DNA of 64,000 nucleotides from Ampelocalamus luodianensis (lineage: Eukaryota; Streptophyta; Magnoliopsida; Poales; Poaceae), in assembly GCA_036346255.1 (NCBI GenBank), contig CM070636.1, forward strand, positions 28,527,539-28,591,538. Direction: 5' to 3'. This document shows, one piece after another, positions 46,458 through 58,439 of this stretch (its first letter is position 1; every line of letters starts with the position of its first letter). Below the pieces are notes generated by a model. That model had not been told where the DNA came from, made no database searches, and saw only the letters and a program-made list of their open reading frames with translations. Both the position numbers and the translations under genes were made by a program.

Positions 46458-46469
46458 GCTCTGATACCA
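46458..46469 (-). other. Primer-binding site of element D
   Basis: TGGTATCAGAGC on the minus strand, four bases from the LTR edge at 46474. Confidence 0.92.
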
Positions 46470-46473
46470 ACTT

Positions 46474-49400
46474 TGTGAGGACCCGGAATATTTAACTAGT
46501 AACACTTAACCTCCAAATGGTTCTAGTGTTACTAATTGAACATTCTAAGCCTCGATGGACATATGCTTCCCAGAATTGCAGCATATGCACATCATCACAA
46601 AATTACACATAATTTCCATACAACATACAACACTAAGTTCAACAACGACATACATAAAGTAAAGTTATTACAAAAGAGCCGACCGGCCAAATAGAACAGT
46701 ATACAAGAAAGACAGCGGAAGCAAAAGGTGCCATAAGATGGCTAGAACAAAAGTTGACCGGTTAGCCACACCACCCACAAGGCAACCGACCGGGCCGCCA
46801 AGCTAGACGCCTCGCAAGCTATCACAGCACAACTCACAGAAGTGAGGCCCCTCAAGCTCACCTTCTTCCTCTGCAACAATTACATTTAAGCAAGATAGCC
46901 GAGTACACAAAGGTACTGTAAGATCGACATGTGGAATAGCAGACCTATTCATAAACTACATGCAAGCTTATTTAGGTGGAGGTTGTATGTCTCATTTTGC
47001 ACAAAACCAACTTTATTTGCAATAATGTAATACATTTGAAAGCAAGTTTACAAATAAATTTAACTGTTGAAAGTAACAGCGAAAATAATGATAATTACAA
47101 GTAACCACCTAGAAGTGACTATCCCAATAGCCACCACAACATAGCACGAATCCCTGATTCGTACCACCCATCTAGTTTTAATTAAAAAGGTTGTAGTCTA
47201 AGTCTTGAAAGACCTTGCCAAGCGTGTCCATAACCTAGGACGAGGCTATTCGAATAGTTTTAACCTGCAGGGTGTACCAATGTACCCACACTTGCATCGC
47301 CTTTAAGCCACAAGCACACTCATCAAGGTATGCCAAGACGACTAAGTCCTACGAGACATTTTCCAATATTGTGCACTGACTATGAGCCGCTCATATGGAT
47401 AGAAACCCATACGCTTACATTGCAAGCCGAAAGACAACAAATCCCATCACGGGTGAAGTCTTTCGGACACTACAATGCTCCCAACACCATCCCCCTACGA
47501 CTCCCTGCGACCCGGAGCCAATACACGCCAAAGTACTAAGTCAAGAGAGGTCCCATACCCTCTAGTGTGGTTAGCACGCACAAATGCTTGGTTTAGTGTA
47601 ACAAGATGTTCGGTCCTTGTTGACTCGGGCACCATTCCAGTCACACCCAAAAATCACACCATCTTACCATTGTGCCCAAGTCTAAATTATTTTGTTTTTT
47701 TTTCGGTTTTAGTTTTCATAAGTAGACATGGCACAAGGTGGAAATCATAAATCATAATAAGTTTTATATGATCAAGGTTATCGACAAGTCGATAACCTCC
47801 TATTTCTACCGGAAGCTAAGCATGGCTAAGCAATTAATTCGCAAACTACTAAGTGACAAGAGCTCATCCACGAACCCTAAATCACAGCAATAACCTAGGC
47901 TCACGGTAGTAGAGGATAATCATTTGCTAAGGAAATGCATCTACTAGGCCAACTAACAACAATAGTTTAACACAAAGTAGCAATGCATACATAGAAGTTG
48001 TAATCAACATAAATACTTAAAATACTGGGATTAACATGATCAAACTGCTTGTCTTGCTGGATTTGTTCCTGCTGCAGAGGGGAGTGCTCAGGTTCAATAA
48101 ATTCATCGGAACCTAACGCGAAAAGGCGATAAAAACCGATAAGAACGAAAAACACTAAAAGGAACTCAACAACAAAGAACATCCAAATCCCATGAAATTT
48201 CTACAGCAGCTAGGGGTTGATTTTAGACAATTTTAGAAACAAGAATCACTTCATTTGGACTTATCATGAAAAAGTTATGGCTAATCTAAGTTCTCTCAGC
48301 CTGAAAAATCCTAATTAAATCAATTACGGTTACTGTTCAAGGCGAAAATTTCTAGAATGATCTGGAACTTGAAATTTTTATGGTAGGTAGATATGGTTAT
48401 CCTAACAACAGCAAAACTGAGTTTGCACAATTTGGAGTTGAAATGAATTAGTTATGATTTTTCTAAGTTCTAAAACTAGTGAATCATTAATTTCAGTGGC
48501 AAGGATCATACGAAGACCTATTCTATTAGTACAGTCCTAGTGGGTTTTAACAAAACTTAGTTTGCTCAGTTTGGAATAACAGAGAATAAGTTATGCATGT
48601 TACAAATTTTCAATGAATTTCTAAGCCACTATTTTCACTAAACAAGATCATGCAGTTTCTATCATTTTCTGCTACATAACAGTGCCTAAATTCATTCTCA
48701 GATTAAAGTTTATACTATAACAAAGCTACAGCAACTGGAATCATTCAAAAAGGAGTTAAAATGACAAAGTTATGCACTTTTGAAATTTGAAACAATAAAA
48801 GACTTAGAAAATTCGAGCTCTCGGGAGGTCCAAATGAACTGAAGGAAAAAGGAGAGGTCGTGGGCCCTCGATCCTTCATCGCACGGCCATGGACCTCGAA
48901 ACACAGAGCACAGGAGACCTCCTCCCGCTTCGGGAGGTGCGGACCGTTGAGATCGATCCAACGGCCACGACCGGTGCATGCAGCGCGCCGACGCAGCGTG
49001 TCCTCGCGCTTAACAGTCGTGGACCGTCGGATCAAGATTTGGCGGTCCCGAGCACTAGGGAGGTCCTAAGGCTTTAAATGAGGAAGGAGGTCTAGCTGTT
49101 AGATCTCAATCTAGCAGTTTAGACCGGAGGAGGAGGTCCTAAAGCGACAGATCTAAAGGATGAGGTCCTAGACGGTCAAGATCTCCAGAGCGAGGTCTTG
49201 ATCGGCTGGGATTAACACGAGGAGATCTTGCATGGCCAAGATCTACTCGGGGAGGTCCTAAGCGATAGGGTTTTAATCGGAGGAGATCTGGACAGCTCAG
49301 ATTAGGCCTAGGGAGGTCCTGAACGGTCTAGATCAAAGCGGAGGGAGGTCCGAAGGCTAAGGGTTTTACAAAAGGGATCTAACGCTCAGATCTAAATCCA

Positions 49401-51565
49401 AGGAGGTCGTGAACGTCTAGGATTGAGCCTAAGAGGTCCTGAGCGGGGTTTTCTTTGTAAAAGACCAGGGGTGGCTTTTTACCAAGAGGACCCCGAGGGT
49501 GGTCTAAGGGTGGTCTTTGCAAAATGACCAGGGGAGGTCTTTTTGCAAAGAGGACCTTGGTGGAGGTCCAAGGGTGGTCTTTAACAAAGAGGACCTCAAG
49601 GAAGTCTTTTGCAACGAGGACCCCAAGGCGGAGGGTGATCCTAACGGCTGGGATTTAACCTACGGTGGTCTTAAATGGCCAGGATTTCAGCGGGGAGGTC
49701 CTGGCACTAAGAAAATACACGGAAAACCCTCTACGGTACAGATCTACTTGGAGGTGATCTCAACGGCTATGATTGCATCTAGGGGGAGGTCCAGAGACTT
49801 AAGTTTTTCGGAAAGGAGCCAAAGGCTCGAATCTAACCCGGGGTGGTCTTGGGCGGCCACGATTACCCAAGGAGGTCCTAGGACTTAGCGGCGCGCGCGT
49901 TTTGCCGGCAAGACGGCAATAAAGAGCAACCTCGGACAGCATTAATGCTAATCATAAAACCATGATTCCTGTCCGAGTACGACACGGCAAAACACGAGTT
50001 CGGTTATAAGCTCACCGCCGGCGATGGGGACCTCGCCGGCGCCGACCAAGGACACGACTGAGTTCCAAATAACGTCAAGAACCTAAAGGACGTACTCTCG
50101 ACGGCGGCGACGGCCTTGACGCAAGCGGCCGGAGAGAGAAGGACACCCCATACGGTAAGACTACAAAAATCTACACGAGCTCTAGAATGCAGTAATTAGC
50201 TAAGAAATGGGCACCTGCAGGCAGAGAGGGGACCAAGGTGGTCGGAGGAGCCTGGAGAAGGTTGACGAAGTCCGGCGATGAAGTGCTTGCCGGCGATGGA
50301 GAAGAAGGTGATCCCGACCACAGCGCTCCCCAACTTGTCCACCCTGCAATGGTGAACCGAGCTAAGTTAGAGCAACCCTAGGTGATCAAGATGGCGGTGA
50401 AAAGGCAAGAACGTTGCTGGGACCACTGGAGCTCGAGCTTCGACAGGGAGCTCCAAAGCCTAGCAATGGAGGTCTTTCGGGTGAGGTTCTGGGGTGCTTG
50501 ACTTTGAGGACCAACTCACCCTGAGGGAGCTCAAGCACAACAAAGAACGGAGAAGAAAGGAGAAAGGAGGTCTCAGGCTATACATAGCCTGGGAGCTTGG
50601 TAATGGTGTCGACAAAGCCTCACGTGAACAAAGTCCATGCCCAAGGACCTGCCAGATTTGACAAGGCAGAAAGGGTGACTCCTTTTAGGGCAAAGCTTCT
50701 GCCGCATTTAATGCATGGCAAAAAGAGATGTTGGAAAGGCCAAAAAGGTGACAGGCCACTGCACCAACTGCTCTGACCCTGACACACGCACGGGCGCGTG
50801 AAAATCATGACGACCAGACCTCCAGGAGGTCGTGAGGGAGAAGAACAGGGCTGAGGGGAGGTCCTGGATGATACCGATTGGCATGGGGTGGTCCTGGACG
50901 TCCCAGATCACCCGAGGTGGGGAGGTCTTTGCGGTGAGGAGGTCCTGGGGAGGTCCTGACCGCCGGATTGGAATCCAAGGGCCCAACACCTGCGCGCACG
51001 AGATCGAGCCCGAGGAGGTCTAGGCGGCTGGCCCGACCGAGTCCAATGGCTGGGTCGGACTCGGGTCTGAGTCAGACTCAGATCAGAATTTTGAGTTTTG
51101 AACTGATCTGAAGATTGGGGATTTATTTGGGATAGCAAACTCACTCCAAAAATTATGAAATATTTACAGGAGCTTGATAGCTGAATTATTGACCTTGTAT
51201 AAAATTTCCAGAGGTTTTTGTGCTATACATTTTCCTCCAAAAATTCCACAAGGTGCTGGTCCCCAGTTTGACCAAAATTTGAGTAGGTTTGACTGACCTC
51301 CAAAAGGATGCACACAATTTCTAAAAATTGTGAAATTTTTCAGAAGGGTCACATACCAACCCAAGAATTTAGGAAAAATGTTTCCAGGAGATTATCACAA
51401 GATGGAACAAGAATGTTTTGGATCAAAGACTTGTGACTATGTATTTCCATAACTCTTGTACAATAATTGTTTAGTACATACAGGAAATACATGATGTAAG
51501 AAAAAGTTTTAATTTCTACTCATTTTCTTACATTTGAAACACAAGCCCAAAATTGGGATGTTACA
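46474..51565 (-). mobile_element. Element D 5' LTR (5092 bp)
   Basis: TGTGAGGACCC to GATGTTACA on the plus strand, ends confirmed by the primer site on one side and by the 3' LTR end at 41423 on the other. It is unusually long for the group. The half next to the primer site resembles other gypsy LTRs here (shared blocks at 47246-47257, 47818-47832 and 48021-48042). The other half carries the GGAGGTC repeat field (49056-49890) that the relatives lack. Confidence 0.9.
49056..49890. repeat. Degenerate GGAGGTC(C/T) repeat field in D LTR
   Basis: More than 20 GGAGGTCC, GAGGTCTT or GGTGGTCTT cores recur every 25-50 bp. Between them are variants of a short phrase containing GGCTNAGATCTAA or CGGTCTAGATC. 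It looks like an old tandem repeat of about 35-45 bp. The matching part of the 3' LTR is 31215-31417 plus 39359-39748. Confidence 0.75.
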
Positions 51566-53776
51566 GTAGCAATAAGTCCTTGGGCTGATTATTAAAAACT
51601 GATAAAACAAATAGAGATTAAGAATATTGTAGCCCCACCTTAGAATAAAATTCATAACTAATTTACTTTAACTCCAAATTGAATGAAACCAATTTTGTTG
51701 GTTCTCATTTTTAAAATGCTTTTAATTGGAATAGGTTTGAGTTATGGTTCTGTTACAGAAAAATTTGTTAATTAAATTAATTATACATTAAGGACTTAAA
51801 CCTTGATAAATTCCTAGAAAATTCATATGAACTCCAATTGAACTAAAAATTTCACCCAAATTCGCCTAAAATGTTACTCTACCTTCTGTGAGATTTTCAT
51901 ACTTTATTGATTGTTTTGCAATTTTGGCTTCAATTGGTGTTTATTGCAATGTCGTGTTCCGTTAGGTTTTTGGCGATACCATTATATTCATGAGGTCATT
52001 ATGCGAGTAACCTGAGATTGAACAAGTGGTACAGCAAAGGTGCGAGCACCCTCCTCTTGATCATATTGCTCCCAGTGGTTTTTAAATACTTTGTGTGAGT
52101 TTTATTAGCGCAATTGCATATTATTTTGATATGTATGTTTATGGGTAGAAGTAGTTAATCTCCTAATTGCTGCATTAGCCCTCCTTTGAATGTTGATTAC
52201 CCCTTTATCCTTGAATGACTAAGGTTATATGTTATATGGGTTTGTTTGCTAGTTTGTAGAACGATGCTTAGCCATGCTAGTAGTTATAGCCGAAAGCGGT
52301 TGATGGAGCTAGTCCATCGGCCGATGGATTGAATTGAATCCTAATGAAATTTGAGGATTTTATGGATTGGATTATGTTGGGTTTAAGGGTTGTATCCAGA
52401 TCTTCGTATCTGGGGTTTGTGGACATGTTGAGCTTTTTTTGTTCTTAACTTGGACGGGTGTAGGTTGATGATGAATTACTATTGTTGTTATGGAATTGTG
52501 TAGCCCCGTCGAGTGATTAAGGACCGATGCGTGGTGTGATGAACCAAGTCTTACGTGCAACCACACGCCGGGATAATGGCGAAGGCATGGCTTAATAATT
52601 TGTTGTGTGTTAGCTATCAAAACACAATGTGATTGACAATTGTTATTCTTATGTATTTAATTGTTCTTTTGGTCAATCTCGTGGGGGCATGTTAAGGGTC
52701 GCCTTACTTTTTCTTAAGGGTCTCTTGTTTGATTGGGACTTACTTACGCTACGGGGTTTCCCACGTGGTTGAAGCGATCGCATCTCGCCATGGACCGTCT
52801 CGGGTGGTTTGATAGTTAGGACATAACATTGTAACGGCCTCGTTATGATATCTTAGTCACACTCCTTCGGAAGAGTGCATGGCGACAGTATAAGGTATTC
52901 ATATCGTGTGGGTAAAGCTGTACAACTCTACATAGTAACTAAATCTATTCGAATAGCCTCGTCCTAGGTTATGGTCAACACTTGTGGGAAAGTAGGCACA
53001 GTTAGTCTTTTGGAAAATTTAGTTTGGGTTATGGTTGGGAATGTTTTGTCATTATGTTAGTTTGTCCTTGTCTGAAATGAATTCATGAACGCGTAGTTCG
53101 CGCGTTAATTTTGTTGGGAAATGATTTGTGCCACGAATGAGATGTTCGTGTGTTGATTATATTTGGAGAGTATACCATTGAAGATCATTACTTACTGTTA
53201 ATAAATATTTTCTAAATGTTTTACAAAGGGCAAGTTAAAATCTTTTATCTATATGCAAAACTTGCTTTATGCTGAAAACTGACTAGTGTAGTAGCCTTCC
53301 TTTGATACTTACATGCATCTTTATTTCTTTTGAAAGTCTCGCGAGTACAACTTTGTACTCTAACAGTGTCTATTTGTTCAGGTGTGAACGACGGGTGCAA
53401 CGACTTTAACTCCAGTTGGTTGCTTGTGGGATTGTGGGCATACTAACTCGGTTATTCCCTTTTAATTTTAAGTTTATCTTCCGCTGTAATTTATTTGTGT
53501 TAATTAGATTTGGCCGATCGGCCCTCTTATGCAACCTTGTACTATAAGATTCTATTTAAATGATGTTGTAATTGATCCTTTTATTCTTGTACATTGTGTA
53601 TGGATGTGATTGCAATGTTGTGTACTAGGATATGTGCATGTTAGCCACTGATCCTTGGGAGCTAGCATGTGACACATATCCAGGGTCACTCGGAATCGTG
53701 TTCGTCTCACGTTAAGTGTTGCGTTTACGGTGTAATCACTTAGCTTGATACGGATCCGATCTCGGGGGTCCTCACA
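51566..53776 (+). mobile_element. Plus-strand gypsy LTR (partial), the sequence D was inserted into
   Basis: Ends GGGGGTCCTCACA at 53776, the inverse of D's LTR start. Read in reverse complement it carries the same three blocks as the LTRs of A, D and the solo LTR (52945-52956, 52265-52279, 52059-52076) in the same order. Its own start is absent right of D, so it probably lies left of D, outside the window. No primer site follows 53776, so it is a 3' LTR or a solo LTR. Confidence 0.75.
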
Positions 53777-54201
53777 CGCCACCCCCTCCAGCAATCACCC
53801 CCCTCGACGCTGCCACCTCCCAACCAGTGCCGATGCCACCTCCAACCCCAAAGCACAACACCCCTCTGTCCTCTTGTACATCTCAATTTGTTGGCTCAAA
53901 TCTGATTTTTATGCCTCATGGGAACGTGGTTGGTAAGTTGGTCTAAGTCTCAAGAGTAGAAAATTTTGGTTATCAACGAGGATGTCATCACTTGGATCTG
54001 AAATTTTTTTTGTCTCAATCGGTTTTTCTTGGCTCCAACTAAAGGAGTCGACAATCCTTATCATTTCTTCGGTCAAAAAAAAATCCTTATCATTTCCTTT
54101 GTGTTGTTGTTATCGATAAAACAAGGTGAACCATGCATGATGATGTTGTACTTAGCTCCATTTTATTGTAATTGAATTTTTTTTGTTTAGTTGTTATATT
54201 G
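53777..54201. other. Spacer without recognisable gene
   Basis: Begins C-rich (CGCCACCCCCTCC), then AT-rich. An imperfect direct repeat AATCCTTATCATTTC lies at about 54053 and 54087. No coding, RNA or element motif was recognised. Confidence 0.5.
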
Positions 54202-55209
54202 TGTAACATCCCAATTTTTAAGTTTCAAAACTTTTTTTAGCTTAGCCCTCCGGAAATTTTCACCAATTTTTGTTGAATTAATAAAGCTTAACTAGACTTT
54301 CTAAAGTCAAAATAATTTAATTCCAAGAGATACAAAAACCTAGTTGGAAAATTCCTTCCAAATACATTAAGAATTTACGATAAGAAGCAATTAAAAAAAT
54401 CATTGGGACGCTTTGAAGACCAAGTGATGTGGACATCAACCCTAAGGATGCATCCATTGCTTCGACTGCATCTCCTGCTTCGACTACACCCACTGCTTCG
54501 ACTCGCTACGCTACATCCACATCTTCGATCGGACTTTCGGCGACTGCATTGCCATATTTTCCCGTTGGACCGAGCTGCCACTACACATATATGCCGGGCT
54601 ACATCTACTGCTCCTACTCATACGTGTCGGGCTACGTTTACATGTCATGGTGCTGCGTCACCAATTGTTGGCCCATAGGTTATGTAATGCATGGGCTGTT
54701 TTGGCCACATTGGCCCATATGGCCCATATAGCTGCCCCCTAGGGTTTCGTGGTACTGTTCATGTGGTACTATTCACGCATGAACAGTACCACCGCCCCTC
54801 CCTCTTCCTCCTATAGATAGTGGCCGCTGCTCCTTTTGTTCGGGGGTTTTGTTGATTAAAGTTTAGTTTTGCTACTTTCTACTTTGTTCTCTTGGTCGGC
54901 GAGATCAACAGCGACATTGTTCTTCGGAACCCCACCTATCAATACATTCAATTCCTATTCGCAATTTCAGATTGCTTATTTACCTTGTTCTTGCGTGCTT
55001 CTTCGGTGTATGCAGAAATCGATCTTCGTGATCAGGTCAACCGGGTATTCGTGCACGGTTGATAACGACTTGTCAATCAGTTCAGCGATTGCGTGGTTTC
55101 GATCCTTGCGTGTTCGTAGTCAGGATCGTGAGAGTTGAGCGACGCCTACCGAACTTATCGTTCTCATCGAAAGATCGGGCCAACAATCGGACCTTCGGGT
55201 TCATCACCA
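54202..55209 (+). mobile_element. Ty3/gypsy-type LTR, solo or truncated (about 1 kb)
   Basis: Starts TGTAACATCCC at 54202 and has a TATA-like CTATAGATA near 54812 downstream of an ACTGTTCATG motif. It ends in a stretch with GATCGGGCCAACAATCGG and CATCACCA typical of grass gypsy LTR ends. A perfect 13-bp inverted repeat (GGTACTGTTCATG at 54751-54763, complement at 54778-54790) lies just upstream of the TATA box. Flanks (TATTG left, AGTTC right) do not match, so one edge is probably lost. It abuts the Myb/SANT pseudogene and may have replaced its 5' part. Confidence 0.6.
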
Positions 55210-55934
55210 AGTTCTCAATATGGAAAGATTTGAACCATGCAGCTACTAGTCTAGGATGGAATGTTGTGAAGGGAACAATTGAGGCTGGCGATAATTGGTG
55301 GGCTCCACAAATAAAGGTAGAATCTTGGCAAAGTTTTAATTTATTTCACATCCCAACATAGCCTTATGCTTACATAACTTTGTCTAAATTTTTTTTTGGT
55401 CCAATTCAATGTATGTCCAATTTAAGAAAGCACAACTTGATAACATAAAGCATCTTGAAGTCATGTTTTGGGATATTAATGTGACATCTCAATCTTTGGT
55501 TATCCCTGGCATACCAGCTGAAGTCACAAATGTGCATGATGGCTCAGATGATGATGGTGATGACGTGGCTGCTGTCAAGGGGGCAAGTAAGGCCGCTGAG
55601 AAGGAACCAAAGGGCCCTACTAAGCGGAAGACTACTTCGCAACACAAAGAAGAACAAGAGGAACCCTATGGTTAAGAAAGTGAAGCATCTAGTGGACTAT
55701 ATGACTAGTAGCATTTCTGTGACATCCTAGAGGTGTGATCAAGTTGATGAAGAGATCACAGAGCACATGCGGATGGTTGTCCAATATGGAGTAGAGCAAG
55801 GGAGTGACGAACATTTTATTGCGTGAAAACTCTTCATAAAACCTGAATATCAAGCAATGTTTCGATCCATAGAGACCAATCATGGCAGGGTTGCTTGGCT
55901 TAAGTTAATGTATGAAGACTGGAAAAAGAACTAG
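55210..55934 (+). pseudogene. Myb/SANT-like protein of a PIF/Harbinger element, 5'-truncated pseudogene
   Basis: The plus frame opens with KFSIWKDLNHAATSLGWNVV then GTIEAGDNWWAPQIK (55213-55317), the conserved end of the plant Myb/SANT-like domain. An intron-like gap follows (gtagaat ... taag), then LEVMFWDINVTSQSLVIPGI and an acidic/Lys-rich stretch (55440-55675). After a frame change the C-terminal part reads VVQYGVEQGSDEHF, a TGA, then KLFIKPEYQAMF and GRVAWLKLMYEDWKKN, ending at TAG 55932-55934. In PIF/Harbinger elements such a DNA-binding protein works with the transposase. The N-terminal half is missing, cut at the adjoining LTR. A stand-alone host gene family has the same domain, but the transposase next door favours the transposon. 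Confidence 0.75.
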
Positions 55935-56203
55935 AAGCCTTCTTTACGCTCTTTTTATCAGTGTTTTATGTAATTCATCTCTTTGCGTTGGTATGCTAGA
56001 TTGAACTATTATGTATGTGTGAACTAAGTGCATGTATATCTATGTTTGAACATGAATAATTTGTGCTTATCACCATGTTATGTTTATGTCAACCTTTTCA
56101 ACTCTATTATATTTCATATGTGTGCCCTATTGTTCATATCAACCTTTTCAACATGTGCTCTTATTATTGTTGCTTATGTTACTTTTTTTGTCAATGTTTG
56201 TAG

Positions 56204-56862
56204 ATGAGTTCATCGAGTGGTAGTAAGAGCACATCAATGGAGAGTGATTCTAGTGTTCATGTTTACCAATGGAACAAAAAGAGAAAATCAAGGCGTCTTC
56301 ACACTGAACAATAGAACAAAAAGTGAAAAATAATGCATCTCCAGGTTACAGCAATTATTTCCCTTGTCGGTATGCACTACAGTGATACATACCTAGAGAA
56401 GAAAAAGAGAGCACTACCAAGAATAATTGTGTATGAATGGGTTATAAATCAACTAAGTGATAATTGGGATTGTTACAAAATCTTTCGAATGAATATACTT
56501 GTATTTTTAAGTTGCATGAAACTTTGGTGCAAAAATATGGCTTCAAATCGACAAGAGAGATTATTTCTCTAGAAGCTCTAAGTATATTCTTGTGGACATA
56601 TGGTGGCCCTCAATCGTTTAGTCAAGTAGAGAACCGCTTTATGCGGTCAACATAAACAATATTTCAGAAATTCACTGAAGTTTTGGAGTGCATTGAACTC
56701 TTAGGTAAAGACAACATAAAATCAAAAGATCCATACTTCAGCACAGTTCATCCAAGGTTTGAAGATCCACGTTTTGCACCTCACTGTAATAATTGCATTG
56801 GTACAATAGATGTCACATATATAGCTGTTATTATGCCTAAGGCAGACCAGATAGTTGGAGAG
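56204..56862 (+). pseudogene. PIF/Harbinger (HARBI1-like) transposase, N-terminal half, pseudogene
   Basis: ATG at 56204 (MSSSSGSKSTSMESD) on the same strand and 270 bp after the Myb/SANT gene. Landmarks: YEWVINQLSDNWDCYKIFRM, then in a shifted frame LHETLVQKYGFKSTREI, ALSIFLWTYGGPQSFSQVEN and RFMRS (DNA-binding part). After a TAA come LGKDNIKSKDPYFS and CNNCIGTIDVTYIAVIMPKA, which holds the first Asp of the DDE nuclease; the next residue, normally Gly, is Val. Homology stops at about 56850, so the second Asp and the Glu are absent. Stops at about 56313, 56325 and 56653. Confidence 0.82.
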
Positions 56863-58439
56863 AGTGAGATGAGGATGAGGAGGGTGGAGGAAGAAGACGA
56901 GGGTAATATGGTTATTTTTGAAAGAAAAAAAAACCCAATGGGAGAAATCTATCGGAGTTTACGGTGTGGTATAAAATGGTAAGATTTCGATTTTGCAATG
57001 ACATATAAGAGAGACGTATGTTACTTTATAATGGTAGATCAGATATCCTAAATAAATATTTGCAGTGGGCCTATAAATTTTTTTCGCTTTGCTCAGCCGT
57101 TCGAGGAATTGGAAACAAGCAGAATTGTGAAGCTACCATGATTCCATGAATCAACCTGCCTGGCAACTTCAGTCCAAGCCAGGCTGGTCTCCATCAGTCC
57201 ACGTCCTGCCGTCCAGGTCGCTTGATGGTGAGTCTGTCTGTCAACCTTGGCATGACGAAACCATATGCATGCACCGGCCCAACAATTCGTGTATTCCGTT
57301 CACAAGCGCCGATGTTCATGCGCGCGGCGCGGTTGTTGCAATCATCTGAACCCTGAATAATAGATAACCTGCTACCTTATTTCAGACCATGTCCTCGGAT
57401 GGTGCTTGTTTCTGTACTGAAACTTTCCCACGTTCTGATAGCTAAGGCAGGATTCTCACATGAGTTTTATGTATTTCATAGGAAACTCCACGTCCAGTGA
57501 GGGTAGATGTTTTCTTTTCTACGAAAATTAGAATTTCTGTGTTCTAAACAAGACCTAAAATTATAAACAGAGAGCACGGGAGCTATGGATATATTATTTG
57601 CCCTGTATATGTATATAGTGCTTGTTGGAACATTCTTTTCATTTTCCATACTCTTGTTGGGCCATTTAGGATAGATATATATATATAGTTGGGGGTTGGG
57701 GGATATACAGTAGTTTGCTAGATCACCCTACTCGCTTGTGCATGGCTTGAATGGGATCTTCTTCTTTGCAAGTTCGTATCCTTTTTAGCAGGTCGCCAAA
57801 TCCAAATCCAATTGAATGTTGCCTTGTCTTCATATGCATTGGTCTAGCTAGATATCTCGTACTACTACTGCACCAAACTTGTCGTGATACATCAGTAGCT
57901 AGAGCTACACACAAAAAGAAAGAAAGAAAAATAGAATAACTCATCATGGCAATATGTATGTACAAGGAAGCTGGCATATGGCCAAATAATTAGGCAGACT
58001 GTGTGCGTCTAGGTCACCAGGGTTTAACTCCTAGACTTGATGTTGATGTCCATCGATTTTAGGAGTACATGCACATGCATGTTTAGTGGAAAACATGTGT
58101 CAACGCTCCAGTGTGGTCTTAGTTGCCTCTAATAAATTCTAAACATATGTTGGTTCCGCGCAGATTTTGAGCTTTTAAGTGATGGGAAGTGACGATTGGT
58201 GTTACAATATGATGATCTACGTACAATTAAAAGTGCCTAACAAAGGTACTTCAATTGTGGGCAGGTATTTGCACTGCAAGAAAAATCCATGTAGAGAGAC
58301 ACTACAATAAAGAGAAGGTATATGGTACAAAAAAGTATTGGTGTACAGTGAAGGATAAAGACGCCTTCTCTATTAAAAAAAACGGAACCGCTAGAAATAG
58401 GTCGAATGAAATTTTTTATGAAATTGTCTAATTTCTCAC
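56863..58439. other. Stretch without a recognisable gene
   Basis: 56863-57000 is purine-rich and may be the deleted 3' end of the Harbinger element; no terminal inverted repeat could be fixed. 57662-57688 contains an (AT)n microsatellite. 58307-58370 holds an inverted repeat (AAGAGAAGG with CCTTCTCT). Short frames such as 57146-57349 have no conserved motif. I found no host exon. Confidence 0.5.

Larger units (their letters stand above)
31215..51565 (-). mobile_element. Element D: Ty3/gypsy chromovirus (Tekay/Del-like), nearly complete, hosting C (and B at its left edge)
   Basis: Minus-strand element with 5' LTR 46474-51565, primer site 46458-46469, gag-protease-RT-RNase H-integrase-chromodomain (45866-41468), polypurine tract 41424-41439, and a 3' LTR made of 39359-41423 plus 31215-31417. 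The rest lies left of B, outside this contig. The segments 39361-41423 and 49503-51565 have the same length (2063 bp) and differ at few sites. GTAGC at 51566 would be the right TSD copy; its partner is not in the window. Confidence 0.9.

Noticed and set aside
49517..49888. 123-codon plus frame also open at 39375-39746, so conserved between two loci
   Set aside because: Both loci are the two LTRs of element D, so similarity reflects LTR identity. The frame is antisense to D and runs through the GGAGGTC repeat field.
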